NCBI GenBank assembly: GCA_019918135.1
Contig: WBZZ01000550.1
Location: 27,760-91,759 of the forward strand
Direction: 5' to 3'
Origin: Paulinella micropora
Lineage: Eukaryota > Cercozoa > Imbricatea > Euglyphida > Paulinellidae
Length of the DNA: 64,000 nucleotides
The position numbers and the translations under genes are program-made. Each line of letters opens with the position of its first letter. The first letter of the stretch is position 1. Positions 39,231 to 48,906 of the stretch are shown here, one piece after another. The notes under the pieces are model-generated. The model made no database searches and had not been told where the DNA came from. It saw only the letters and a program-made list of their open reading frames with translations.

Positions 39231-40850
39231 GATTAAAGCTTTGTCAAAAAAAATTTATTAATTTTTTTTTTGTAAATTCTTAGCGCCCCCCCTGCCCTTT
39301 CTCTTTCCCTGACCTAGGTCTCAGTGGCAAGTGTAAGACAGTCGAGCTTCAATTCAGCGTATTCTTTTTCGCACTTTCTTGGCGCGCCCTCCCCCTTCCC
39401 TCTCTCACTCCCTGCTCTCAGACGGGCGGCTCAAAGAGCAGAGAGCAGAACTGAAACAAAACTAAGAAGATGCCTACGGAGCCCATGCCGGAGCCCCCCC
39501 CCTCTCTATGCAAAAATCCTTTCTGCCACCCTCCCCCCTTCTCTCCCCTGAGCCCAGGGGCTCAAGGAGCAGGGAAAGGGGGAGGGAAAGGGCGCAGAAG
39601 CTACAAAAAAATAAATACATGAAACGCCTCCACTAAGCCCCTCCCCCCATGCCGGTGGCAAAAATAAGTAAACTTTTTTTTGGAGCACACCGATGGGGTG
39701 GGGCGCCCCCCCCCCTCCCCCTTTCTTTCTCCCTTCCCTCTGAGCCCCCTGAGCCCCGGGGGCGCAAGGAGCACGGGAAGGGGAAATCGGGAGCGGGAGG
39801 GAAGGGGGGGGGGGGAGTAGGGGCGCCAAGAGAGTGCGAAAAAGAATGCGCTGAATTAAATCTCGACGGTCGTACATTGGGGCACTGAAAACTAGGAGCA
39901 TGGCACCGTGCTCCAGCACGACTCTGCGGCGAATGAATGAGCGGTGGTCAATGTGCTAGGAAGACAACAGCCCCGGCCGGGGCCCGACGGCATCCTGTCC
40001 GTGCCATGGCTCGGCCAACGTGCGTAAGGTCAGAAAAATATGAAAAGGGGGCGGGAGCGGGAGAAGGGAGGGCAGGGGCGCGCTAGGAAATGTACAAAAA
40101 AAATTAAAAATCCCTGACAACGTCTTAATCTTGGCACTGAGAACCAAGGGAGAAAGAGAGCAAGGGAAAGGACAAGGTGACTGGGGCGCCAAGAAAGTAC
40201 AAGAAAAGTCCACGCTGAATTAAAGCTCGACAAGGCATTATATTTGACATTTGCAACGGCACCCTCGGGCTGCCGCAGCATCCGGCCCACGTCATGTTGC
40301 TGCGGTAGCCTATGTTAGAACCCTGGCCGGCACCGTCTGTGCTCTGCTCGCTTGCCAAGAGAGTACGAAAAAAAACGCTAAATTAAAGCTCGACGGTCGT
40401 ACACTTGGGCACTGAAAACTAGGAGCGTAACACCGTGCTCCAGCACGACCCTGCGGCGAATGGATGGGCGGTGGTCATTGTGCCAGGAGGACAAGGGCCT
40501 CACTACCCCAACAGCGTCCTGTCCGTGCCATGGCTCGACCACCGTGCGCAAGGTAAGAAAAATATAAAACGAGGAAAACAATTTTTTTTTTGCACGACAA
40601 CAAAGGGAACAGACGGGGGGGAGGGAGAAAGAGGGAGGGAAGAGTCAGGGAAGGAGGAAGCATGAATTGTCTTAGTCCACTGTCTGATAATCGGGAGCGG
40701 GAGTGGGAGAGGGAAGGCAGGGGCGCGCTAAGAAATGTACAAGAGGGAGAGGGAAGGGGAAGGGACAGGGAGAGTAGGACGCCAAGAAAGTGCTGCAAGA
40801 AAAGTCCACGCTGAATTAAAACTTGACAAGGCATTAGCCTATGTTAGAAC
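39231..40850 (+). repeat. Families A, C and D, no gene
   Basis: Family D copies start near 39225 and 39310. Family C palindromes lie at 39541-39566 and 39738-39765. Forward family A copies occupy about 39895-40045 and 40425-40570. The gttagaaccctggccggca block near 40315 matches 26935 and 40850. No coding region is supported. Confidence 0.6.
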
Positions 40851-40851
40851 C

Positions 40852-41103
40852 CTAGCCTGCACCGTCTGTGCGCTGATCGTGCAAATATTGGGTCACGTGC
40901 AGGAAGGGCTGCAACGACCAGGGCACCCAAGCGCGCACCTCGGCCTCCAGCGCCTGCACTGCGTTGTCCGCCCCGCGGTTGAGCCAGACCCGGCGCGCCG
41001 CCAGCCAGTCGTTGAGCGCGTCCTCGGCCGCTGGTCCCATTTCTCGGCCTAGTGACGACACTGTTTCGTCACCATCGCCTGCTGAAGCCTCGAACTCGTC
41101 CTC
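40852..41103 (-). pseudogene. Gene fragment cut by array 3
   Basis: The minus strand encodes about 80 ordinary residues (DEFEASAGDGDETVSSLG, EDALNDWLAARRVWLNRG, EVRAWVPWSLQPFLHV) and a stop at 40852. Its upstream end stops exactly where the 430-bp array begins (gtgggggagtgacagaacgg at 41104). It therefore looks like the C-terminal part of a gene whose N terminus was lost when the array formed or inserted. Family unknown. Confidence 0.45.
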
Positions 41104-43488
41104 GGTGGGGGAGTGACAGAACGGGACGACGTAAGTGAGAGGGGCGACGTAAATGAGAGGGGCAACGCAAGTGAGAGGGGAGGGGGAGGACGTCTTCCTC
41201 ACAGCGGCGTTTGGGCGTCTGTGCGGGATTTTCTTTCGCGCAAGTAGAATTTGGCGCCTACGGTTGTTTTTACGGGAAGGCTAAGACGCGCTGCCTTTCT
41301 CGACCATATCACACGCCCTACCCTCCGGACGGCACCATTTGGCGCTAAATGAACCGGCCGTTCCGGAGGCAAGCAGAGAAACCAGACGTTTTCCCGCGGA
41401 GAGAAACGGTACGCCTTTTGTTTTACTCGCACAAAATGTTTTCGGCCCTCTTGCCTCCCCCTCCCCTCTTCCCTGACGGTGGGGGAGTGACAGAACGGGA
41501 CGACGTAAGTGAGAGGGGCGACGCAAATGAGAGGGGCGACGCAAATGAGAGGGGCGACGCAAGTGAGAGGGGAGGGGAAGGACGTCTTCCACACGGCGGC
41601 GTTTGAGCGTCTATGCGGGACTTTCTTTCGCGCAAATAGAATTTGGCGCTAAATTGGCGCCTACGGCTGTTTTTCCGGGAAGGCTAAGACGCACTGCCTT
41701 TTTCGACCATATCACACGCCCTACCCTCCGGACGGCACCATTTGGCGCTAGATGAACCGGCCGTTCTGGAGACTAGCAGAGAAACCGGACGTTTTCCCGC
41801 TGAGGGAAACGGTACGCCTTTTGTTTTACTCGCACGAAATGTTTTCGGCCCTCTTGCCTCCCCCTCCCCCCTCCCCTGACGGTGGGGGAGTGACAGAACG
41901 GGGCGACGTAAGTGAGAGGGGCGACGTAAATGAGAGGGGCGACGTAAGTGAGAGGGGCGACGCAAGTGAGAGGGGCGATGCAAGTGAGAGGGGCGACGCA
42001 AGTGAGAGGGGCAACGCAAGTGAGAGGGGAGGGGGAGGACGTCTTCCACACAGCGGCGTTTGGGCGTCTGTGTGGGATTTTCTTTTGCGCAAGTAGAATT
42101 TGGCGCTAAATCGGCGCCTACGATTGTTTTCCGGGAAAGCTAAGACGCACTGCCTTTTCTGACCGTATCACGCACCTCACCCTCCGGACGGCACCATTTG
42201 GCGCTAAATGAACCGGCTGTTCCGGAGGCAAGCAGAGAAACCGGACGTTTTCCCGCAGAGAGAAACGGTACGCCTTTTTTTTATTTGCACGAAATGTTTT
42301 CGGCCCTCTTGCCTCCCCCTCCCCCCCTTGCCTGACGGTGGGGGGAGTGACAGAACGGGACGACGTAAGTGAGAGGGGCGACGTAAATGAGAGGGGCGAC
42401 GTAAATGAGAGGGGCGACACAAGTGAGAGGGGCGACGCAAGTGAGAGGGGAGGGGGAGGACGTCTTCCACACGGCGGCATTTGAGCGTCTATGCGGGACT
42501 TTCTTTCGCGCAAGTAGAAATTGGCGCTAAATTGGCGCCTACGGTTGTTTTTCCGGGAAGGCTAAGACGCACTGCCTTTCTCGACCGTATCACGCGCCCT
42601 ACCCACCGGACGGCACCATTTGGCGCTCAATGAACCGGCTGTTCCGGAGACTAGCAGAGGAACCGGACGTTTTCCCGCGGAGAGAAACGGTACGCCTTTT
42701 GTTTTATTCGCACGAAATGCTTTCGGCTCTCTTGCCTCCCCCTCCCCCCTTCCCTGACGGTGGGGGAGTGACAGAACGGGACGACGTAAGTGAGAGGGGC
42801 GACGCAAGTGAGAGGGGCGATGCAAGTGAGAGGGGCGACGCAAGTGAGAGGGAACGCAAGTGGGAGGGAACGCAAGTGGGAGGGGAGGGGGAGGACGTCT
42901 TCCACACAGCGGCGTTTGGGCGCCTATGTGGGATTTTCTTTTGCGCAGGTAGAATTTGGCGCTAAATTGGCGCCTACGTAGCTTTCCCGGGAAGGCTAAG
43001 ACGCACTGCCTTTCTCGACCGTATCACACGCCTACCCTCCGGACGGCACCATTTGGCGCTAAATGAACCGGCCGTTCCGGAGACCAGCAGAGAAACCGGA
43101 CGTTTTCTCGCGGAGAGAAACGGTACGCCTTTTGTTTTACTCGCACGAAATGTTTTCGGCCCTCTTGCCTCCCCCTCCCCCCTTCCCTGACGGTGGGGGA
43201 GTGACAGAACGGGACGACGTAAGTGAGAGGGGCGACGTAAATGAGAGGGGCGACACAAGTGAGAGGGGCGACGCAAGTGAGAGGGGCAACGCAAATGAGA
43301 GGGGCGACTACGGTTGTTTTTCCGGGAAGGCTAAGACGCACTGCCTTTTCTGACCGTATCACGCACCCTACCCTCCGGACGGCACTATTTGGCGCTAAAT
43401 TTAGCAGGGGCTGTTCCGGAGGCAAGCAGAGAAACCGGACCTTTTCCCGCAGAGAGAAACGGTACGCCTTTTTTTATTTGCACGAAAT
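41104..43488. repeat. 430-bp unit array 3 (six units)
   Basis: Junction motifs lie at about 41325, 41728, 42183, 42606, 43039 and 43376, with spacings of 337 to 455 bp. Units carry the same modules as array 2, but here the central palindrome is often degraded (ttggcgctaaattggcgcc). Six units start with an aaatgaacc or gatgaacc variant that provides an ATG, so a peptide of about 85-114 aa (MNRPFRRLAEKPDVFP and an SERGDA repeat) could be made. I treat this as chance, since every frame is open across the 18-bp repeat. Confidence 0.88.
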
Positions 43489-43873
43489 CGCTGAGTTACG
43501 ACACGAGGAGGAGCAAGGGAAGCCGGAGCTGGCGGCTCTGCGACTAGAAATTGAGCGGCTCAAACAGGCCAACACACATTTGCAAGCCCTCACAGACAAG
43601 CTCTGCGCACAAAAGAGCGCCGGCACTACCGCCGCCGCCGACAAACGTCGTGGCCCTGACTTTTGTCGGCTGGTGCATTGGGGGCGGCGCCAGATCGTTT
43701 ATTTTACTCTGCGCGTGCGGGGGCTAGCTCACGACAGGTACTTTGCAGTTCTCGACAGCGACGGACGCCGAGTCTACGAACACGTAGTAGACTTTAGAAG
43801 CGCACTCGACTTCCTGAACAAAATTGTGCCCGAGCCCACGCCGCCAGATCCAAACCGGCCGCGGCGTGTTTAA
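43489..43873 (+). pseudogene. Coiled-coil protein fragment cut by array 3
   Basis: From the right end of array 3 the plus strand encodes a coiled coil (ELAALRLEIERLKQANTHLQ) followed by a small beta-rich domain (QIVYFTLRVRGLAHDRYFAV, RVYEHVVDFRSALDFLNKIV) and a Pro-rich end, with a stop at 43873. The N terminus is replaced by array sequence. The downstream domain looks like a compact fold, but I cannot name it. It could still be expressed from an array-derived ATG. Confidence 0.45.
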
Positions 43874-44140
43874 CTTTGGACACCAAAAAAAACATTTAAT
43901 AGAAATACTGACTCTTTTCCTTTTCTTTGCGCTGCCATGCCCCCCTACGCCGTTCAAGCCTGAATTTTTTAAGACTTCTGCACGCCGTCGTCGTCGGACC
44001 CTGAATTGTCACCCGGCGGGCGAGAGTGCAGGCCCGAGGCTGCAACTGCAGGCCCGAGGCTGCAACTGCCCACTTCAGCGCGCCGAGTTCCAGCCCCTGC
44101 GGGGCCGCGAAGCCTTTGTACTCGTCTAACGTTGTATGCC

Positions 44141-44330
44141 TCAGCTTGAAGCAGGTCGGGCCTGTGGCCAGCCGTGGAGAATGGTGTAATGGACGCAGAG
44201 GCGAACACTGCCGTCGACGCCTACTTCCAGCCTGTTCTGCCTTATGAAAGAGGGTCTGTAATTGATTTCAAACATCAACGGAAAAAAGGCAATTCCGTCG
44301 GAAAACCTGGAAAGCATTGTCTTTTTTGGG
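44141..44330 (-). pseudogene. Fragment related to the 309-aa gene at 23545-24474
   Basis: The minus strand encodes FFPLMFEINYRPSFIRQNRL and EVGVDGSVRLCV, which correspond to FFPLHLGNSAIRQDSL and EVDTDGRVRLCV near the C terminus of the 23545 protein. The segment is cut on the upstream side by a family G element (44270-44335). It is a decayed paralogue. Confidence 0.5.
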
Positions 44331-44465
44331 CAGCTATGAAAGCTAAGAGCATCACCGCAGGTGTGCACAGTGTTTGTTACGCTGAACTGGTGGCTGAAAT
44401 ACGCAAGATTTCTGAATACGATTCTTTTATTAATTCTTTTAATTAAAAACGAAAAAGGAACAAAA

Positions 44466-45417
44466 TTAAGCAGAAAGGTTTTGCACCCTGTCGAGATACA
44501 GCCGGTCCAAGGCTTGATCTTCCAGGGGCATCCTGAGGTCGGGGATGCTTTGTAGCAAGGGGGGCAGAAGCCACCTAGGGCTGGTGTCGCGCCGCATTCG
44601 TTACTGTAAGCCCGCGCCAAAAAGCCGCCCTGCTCGTCGTCGGCGTCGCCTTGTTTGAAAACACGGCGGAAGCGTGCTGAGTTAAGCAGAGCTAAAGAGA
44701 CCTGCTGGCTGCGTAAATATCCCTGCTCACCTTCCTCATCCTTTCTGGCCAAGAAATGACAGCAAAAGTCTATAAAGGCTTCGCTGGCGTCCAGCAGCTC
44801 AGAAGCCAGGAGGTGTTCGACCATTTCTGTGCTGGTTCTGGCGTCAACCCGGTTTTCGCTGTTTGGGCGCAGCGCGATCGTCAAAACCGTCGTATCATCC
44901 TCGGCGTCGCTGTGGGGGTCAGCACCCCTGTCCAGGCTGCTTTGAGTTCTTGTACACGCCCGTGGTTTGCCAGGTGCCACAGTAAGCTGGCGTTAATCTC
45001 GGCTTTCAACGTCTTATCGTACAACTTAAAGTGGTGCTCGAGCCAATCGATTTCCCACTTGTCGTCGAGGGTCTTGAGTATTGAGCTCTTGCTTCCAAAC
45101 TTTAGCATGGCTCGCCAAACCAGATTGGTGACAAGGATGTCGGCGATGCACGATGAATAAAACTGCATCTTGTCCTCCTCCGAACTCAGCTTTGTGCTTG
45201 CTGCATTGAACAATTTCCCTAGGATCCTGGCGCCCCTGTCGTCATTTCGCAGAATCATCGACGCGTCATTGGCAACGAGTGTGTTCATCTCCTCGCACTC
45301 GTTGCACATCGGAACGAGTCCGTCGCAGGTGCAGCGCCTTTCGGCACAAAAAGTTATTTTCATAAAGTCTTTGATCAAGGACACTACTTTCTTTCCGTCC
45401 TTTTTGTTCGTGGCCAT
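44466..45417 (-). CDS. Ankyrin-type protein (two frameshifts)
   Basis: The start is ATG 45417 (MATNKKDGKKVVSLIK); upstream in-frame sequence is C-rich and not protein-like. The protein has Cys-rich residues near 27-42 (CAERRCTCDGLVPMCNEC), then helices, then an ankyrin-like part (INASLLWHLANHGRVQELKA joined to LDRGADPHSDAED). One base is missing at about 44935 and another change is needed in the G run at 44557-44565, after which it ends DLRMPLEDQALDRLYLD and a stop at 44466. The length would be about 316 aa. Ankyrin proteins are usually adaptors. Both breaks fall in or next to C/G runs, so they may be sequencing slips. Confidence 0.55.
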
Positions 45418-45557
45418 GCTGTTTTTTATCTTACCTTTGGAAAAATAGTGAAGGGGGGGGGGGGAAGTCTTGAAAACAAAACACCAAATGCACGGGGAGA
45501 AGGGGAGGGGGGCGCCCCCCCTCTCCCCACCTTGGTTCTCTCCTCCGGGGCTGTGAC

Positions 45558-46361
45558 TCAAGCGCTGGAAAGGACGTCTTGGCGGGCCCCCGGTTTTCCT
45601 CCTAAGACACTTCGCGTGGGGTCTGCCAATCTCCCCAACCAGCTCCCTGGCGCGGGCTTGGCTGGGGGCCTGGTCGCCGCCTCGATTCTTTGTTTTAGCT
45701 CCTGCTGGCTTTTCTGCCAGCTCGTGCGCAGGGCCCCCTCGCTGGCTTGGTGGGCCTGGCACTGTTTCCTGGAGCGGAGGAGGTCCACTGCCAAAGAGTC
45801 CTGACGCCGCCGCGCCACTTCCAGCTTTTGATTCAACAGCTCCTGTGTTGCGCGGTGGGACATTCTTTCTGTGGCAAGCAAGGTCTGCACGTTGCTCAAC
45901 TGCTGCTGCACCTGCATCCAGGCATCTCGGACCCTAACCACTATTGCCAGAGCCCCCCGGAGCTCTTCCGTCAACCTCTGTTGCATGCGCTCGGACGCTG
46001 TCAGGCGCAATTCGCTGCTCCACTGTCGCAGCTGCAGCAGGGCCTGCAGCCGTCTTTTCTCTGCCTCCGAAGGAGAAGCTAGCCCCTTGTCGTCGTCGTC
46101 GTCGGGGGAGTTGAACTCTGTGGCTGAGTGCCTGCCGCACAGGCCTGCTTGGACATCTTTGGCAGCACGGTACAAGCGCTTCTTGCGGTAGCACTTTCTA
46201 CAAGCAGGCTTCCACGCACACCATTTCCCTTTGCCCACTTTATACCTGGCGACAAGTACCTCTTGGCTGTTTATTTTAAATTGATGCTTGAGGGTCCCCT
46301 TGCGTCTGGCCCCGCGCGCGGGTCCCGCCTCTAAGTCGCTAGTCTTCTTGATGGTACGCAT
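45558..46361 (-). CDS. Cys/His zinc-like motif plus long coiled coil, 267 aa
   Basis: The ORF is intact from ATG 46361. Residues about 30-80 are basic and hold a Cys/His set (WCAWKPACRKC, 15 residues, then CGRH), a spacing that resembles the small zinc-binding EsV-1-7 type repeat known from brown algae and their viruses, although not exactly. An acidic patch (DDDDDK) follows, and residues about 95-230 form a long coiled coil (VQQQLSNVQTLLATERMSHR). The C terminus is Pro- and Ala-rich. It is probably a nucleic-acid- or protein-binding oligomer. It is divergently arranged with the methyltransferase-TIR gene. Confidence 0.6.
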   Translation of the reverse strand: MRTIKKTSDLEAGPARGARRKGTLKHQFKINSQEVLVARYKVGKGKWCAWKPACRKCYRKKRLYRAAKDVQAGLCGRHSATEFNSPDDDDDKGLASPSEAEKRRLQALLQLRQWSSELRLTASERMQQRLTEELRGALAIVVRVRDAWMQVQQQLSNVQTLLATERMSHRATQELLNQKLEVARRRQDSLAVDLLRSRKQCQAHQASEGALRTSWQKSQQELKQRIEAATRPPAKPAPGSWLGRLADPTRSVLGGKPGARQDVLSSA

Positions 46362-46833
46362 GTCTTATGCTAAATGTAGGAGCACCCTTTTTGCCCCAAA
46401 CTCCCAAGGGAGGCCAAGATAAGTCTTCAATTAAGAAACGAGGGGGGGGGGCGCATACTTTTGTTCTTTTTCTCCGATTTCTTTCCCCTTGTCTCTTAGA
46501 GAGGGAGAAACAAGCGGAAGGGGGGGGGAGGGAAGGGACAGAGAAAGAGGTGAGGGAGGAGGGAAGGGCAAGAAAGGACAAGGGATGGAGGAAGGACTGG
46601 GGCGGGGGGTGGGGATGCTCTCTCCTCCCCTCCTCCCGCGTGCCACAATTCTTGAAACGATTTTTCGGGAAGTGCAGAAATGTACCTGGTGGGCCTGCAG
46701 GGTTACTTTTCATTGGTAGAGATGTGAGTGTGTATGTGTATGGAGGATAGTTTTAAAAAGCTTTTCTCCTCCTTTTTTTTGCAGCAGGAAGAGCGACATC
46801 GCTAAGAAGGGGAAAGCTAACACCCGTGCAGCA
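46362..46833 (+). promoter_or_regulatory. Divergent control region and leader of the methyltransferase-TIR gene
   Basis: The region contains an aagtcttcaattaagaaacg block (46420-46440) that is shared in form with 49600-49620 upstream of the terminase (agatttttaattaagaaacg). A purine-rich tract (46500-46610) and a short pyrimidine tract (46616-46640) follow. A candidate intron spans 46724-46784. The same order (A/T block, purines, pyrimidines, acceptor-like cag) is seen before the terminase. Confidence 0.5.
46724..46784 (+). other. Candidate 61-bp 5' leader intron
   Basis: The segment starts gtgagtgtgtatgtg, a perfect eukaryotic donor consensus, and ends cctttttttttgcag-like (poly-pyrimidine then gcag). 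Its length matches the 60-bp intron in the HNH paralogue. It lies 49 bp before the ATG of the methyltransferase-TIR gene. Confidence 0.5.
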
Positions 46834-48906
46834 ATGCCCATCGCCGTGTGGGGGAAACAGGCAGCCTCCTGGCTCGGTCTACAGCCACCAACTGACTTTT
46901 CAGATCAGCAGCTACAGCTTCATGGCCAGGCCGTCACGGTTAGGTTCAAGCTGGTCGAAGATCTTAGCTGTGCTGCTAACTGGCACGGTTTCGTAGTTGT
47001 TTTTGACGGCAGTGAGCGGGATGGCTGTGAGCTGGCAGTGAGTCAGTTACCAGCACTGCGCGTCCGTGAACGCCAACCTTCCGAGTGTGTGCTGTATGTC
47101 TCCGTGACTACCAACCCCAAACTAGCCTATCTGCAACCAGTCTTGGAACGCAAGATTCCTGTGGTTAGTGAGCCTGCCCAGGCTGTCCTACCCAGGCTGC
47201 TGCGGAGCGTAGGAGTACTGGCTACTCTACCGTCCGACTTTGTATCCTCTAGCCAGATTGGCCAGGATGAGTGGGTAGCAGCCGAGGTTTTCCGTGGCCT
47301 GCGCACAGGCACTTTTTTAGATATTGGCGCTGCCGACGGCAAGAGCCTCAGCAATACCTGGGCACTTGAAAAGTTCTTGGGCTGGCAGGGCATTTGCATT
47401 GAAGCCAGCCCACAGCACTTTCGCTCGCTTCAAAAAAACCGTGGTTCTGGGCCCAGCCAGCTTGTGCAGGCCTGCTTAGGAGTTACCAAAGGCCAGCGAG
47501 TAAAGTTTGTAGAGGCTGGTGATTTTTCCCACGTCGTTACCGACGACGAAGACAAGCAGCAAAGCCACGGTGGCCCTGCTGCTCTGCAGCCTGCTGTTAC
47601 TACCTACTTAACTACCAGCGTGATTACAGAATACCTCGGCCGAGCGCCTACCTTTATCCATTACTTGAGCTTGGATATTGAGGGTGGTGAACTCGACGTG
47701 CTGCTTACTTTCCCGTTTGAGAAGTACACAGTGGGAGCTTTGACTGTTGAACACAATTGGCAGGCTGCGAAGCGCCTGGCCATCCGCAGTGTACTGGAGA
47801 GCAAAGGCTATCGCTTCTGCCGGGAGAAGGATTTCGATGACTTTTACGTCCACCAGTCACTGTACCACGACGGGCTTGGCCGGAACTGCGAACCGGTTGG
47901 TTGTGGCGTGCCGCTCGGTGGAACTACTCTTAAGACTGGACAGTGGGTTTCTCTGCTAGTAGAATCTAACCGGCTGCTAATTACTGCCCCCCGCGAGCAG
48001 ATTCCAGGCTACAATGCTTGTTTCATGGCAGAACCGCTACAGGACTGCCGCCGTCAACGTTTCCAATTTATTGAGACCGCCCTCGATCACCAATTCCTGT
48101 TGCGGCTAGACCGCACTGATACTAACAAGTGGCTGGTGCCGGCAGGGGGTTGTGGGGCTAGAGAGGGTGCTTATGTGCATCCCTACGTGCTAAGCACCGC
48201 CCAGAGGCCTGCCCTGCTCTGGAAGTTTGAGTCGGTTGATAATGACAGGTTCAGGCTCCTGCACGTTCAGACGGGCTGTTACCTAACCGTGGAAGGAGGG
48301 GAGCAGGCCGATGAACAGGCCAAGCTGCAGCTCTGGAGCAGCAGCCCGTTGGTGGTCAAGGCCCAGACGTTCAGGTTGGCGAGCAGCCGTTTGCCTGACT
48401 GGCGATGCAAACACCACCGAGCGCACCGACACGATGTTTTTATCAGTTATCGCGTCCGCTCAGATGCTAGCATAGCCCGAGAACTCTTTTGGGCGCTGAG
48501 CGCACAGCGGCTTCAAGACGGAAGCGCACTCGCGGTGTTTCTGGACAAGTTCTGCTTGAACGACGGCGAAGAATGGGAAAAAGGGTTTCTGGATGGGCTG
48601 GACCAGTCGGCTGTGATTGTGCTGCTGCTGTCCTCAGCTTCGCTCGAGCGCATTCGCTACGCTGATAAGCAACAAGACAACGTACTGCTGGAAATCGAAT
48701 ACGCTTTGGAAAAACTCGACAAGGGTGCAGCCAAGATCTACCCATTGGCCTTAGACGACCTGGTGTATGACTTCCTCCAGTTTCCTGACGCCAAACATGC
48801 AACTCCCAAGTCAGCACACCACGTGCGCGAAACCATGAAGAGGTCTACCGCTACTGCTCCACCCCCCCTCCCCACTTCCCTATACGACACCGCTTCTGCA
48901 AACTAA
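46834..48906 (+). CDS. FkbM methyltransferase, beta-trefoil and TIR fusion protein
   Basis: This intact ORF encodes 690 aa. Residues 1-140 form an unassigned N-terminal domain. Residues about 142-345 are an FkbM-type methyltransferase: the SAM motif FLDIGAADGKSLSNT, then GICIEASPQHF, then LSLDIEGGELDVLL. Residues about 355-520 look like a beta-trefoil (ricin/fascin-like) with repeated F-x-F and L-x-V strands. Residues about 532-670 are a TIR-like domain: HDVFISYRVRSD, AVFLDKFCLNDGEEW, SAVIVLLLSSASL, and a Glu in LLEIE near 618 in the place of the catalytic Glu of TIR NADases. FkbM enzymes methylate sugars, and TIR domains cleave NAD or signal in immunity. I know of no described protein with this order. 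A viral effector is plausible but unproven. Confidence 0.75.
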   Translation: MPIAVWGKQAASWLGLQPPTDFSDQQLQLHGQAVTVRFKLVEDLSCAANWHGFVVVFDGSERDGCELAVSQLPALRVRERQPSECVLYVSVTTNPKLAYLQPVLERKIPVVSEPAQAVLPRLLRSVGVLATLPSDFVSSSQIGQDEWVAAEVFRGLRTGTFLDIGAADGKSLSNTWALEKFLGWQGICIEASPQHFRSLQKNRGSGPSQLVQACLGVTKGQRVKFVEAGDFSHVVTDDEDKQQSHGGPAALQPAVTTYLTTSVITEYLGRAPTFIHYLSLDIEGGELDVLLTFPFEKYTVGALTVEHNWQAAKRLAIRSVLESKGYRFCREKDFDDFYVHQSLYHDGLGRNCEPVGCGVPLGGTTLKTGQWVSLLVESNRLLITAPREQIPGYNACFMAEPLQDCRRQRFQFIETALDHQFLLRLDRTDTNKWLVPAGGCGAREGAYVHPYVLSTAQRPALLWKFESVDNDRFRLLHVQTGCYLTVEGGEQADEQAKLQLWSSSPLVVKAQTFRLASSRLPDWRCKHHRAHRHDVFISYRVRSDASIARELFWALSAQRLQDGSALAVFLDKFCLNDGEEWEKGFLDGLDQSAVIVLLLSSASLERIRYADKQQDNVLLEIEYALEKLDKGAAKIYPLALDDLVYDFLQFPDAKHATPKSAHHVRETMKRSTATAPPPLPTSLYDTASAN

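Noticed and set aside
33190..43488. CRISPR array
   Set aside because: The 18-bp repeats are contiguous or nearly so, with no unique spacers of uniform length, and no cas genes are present.
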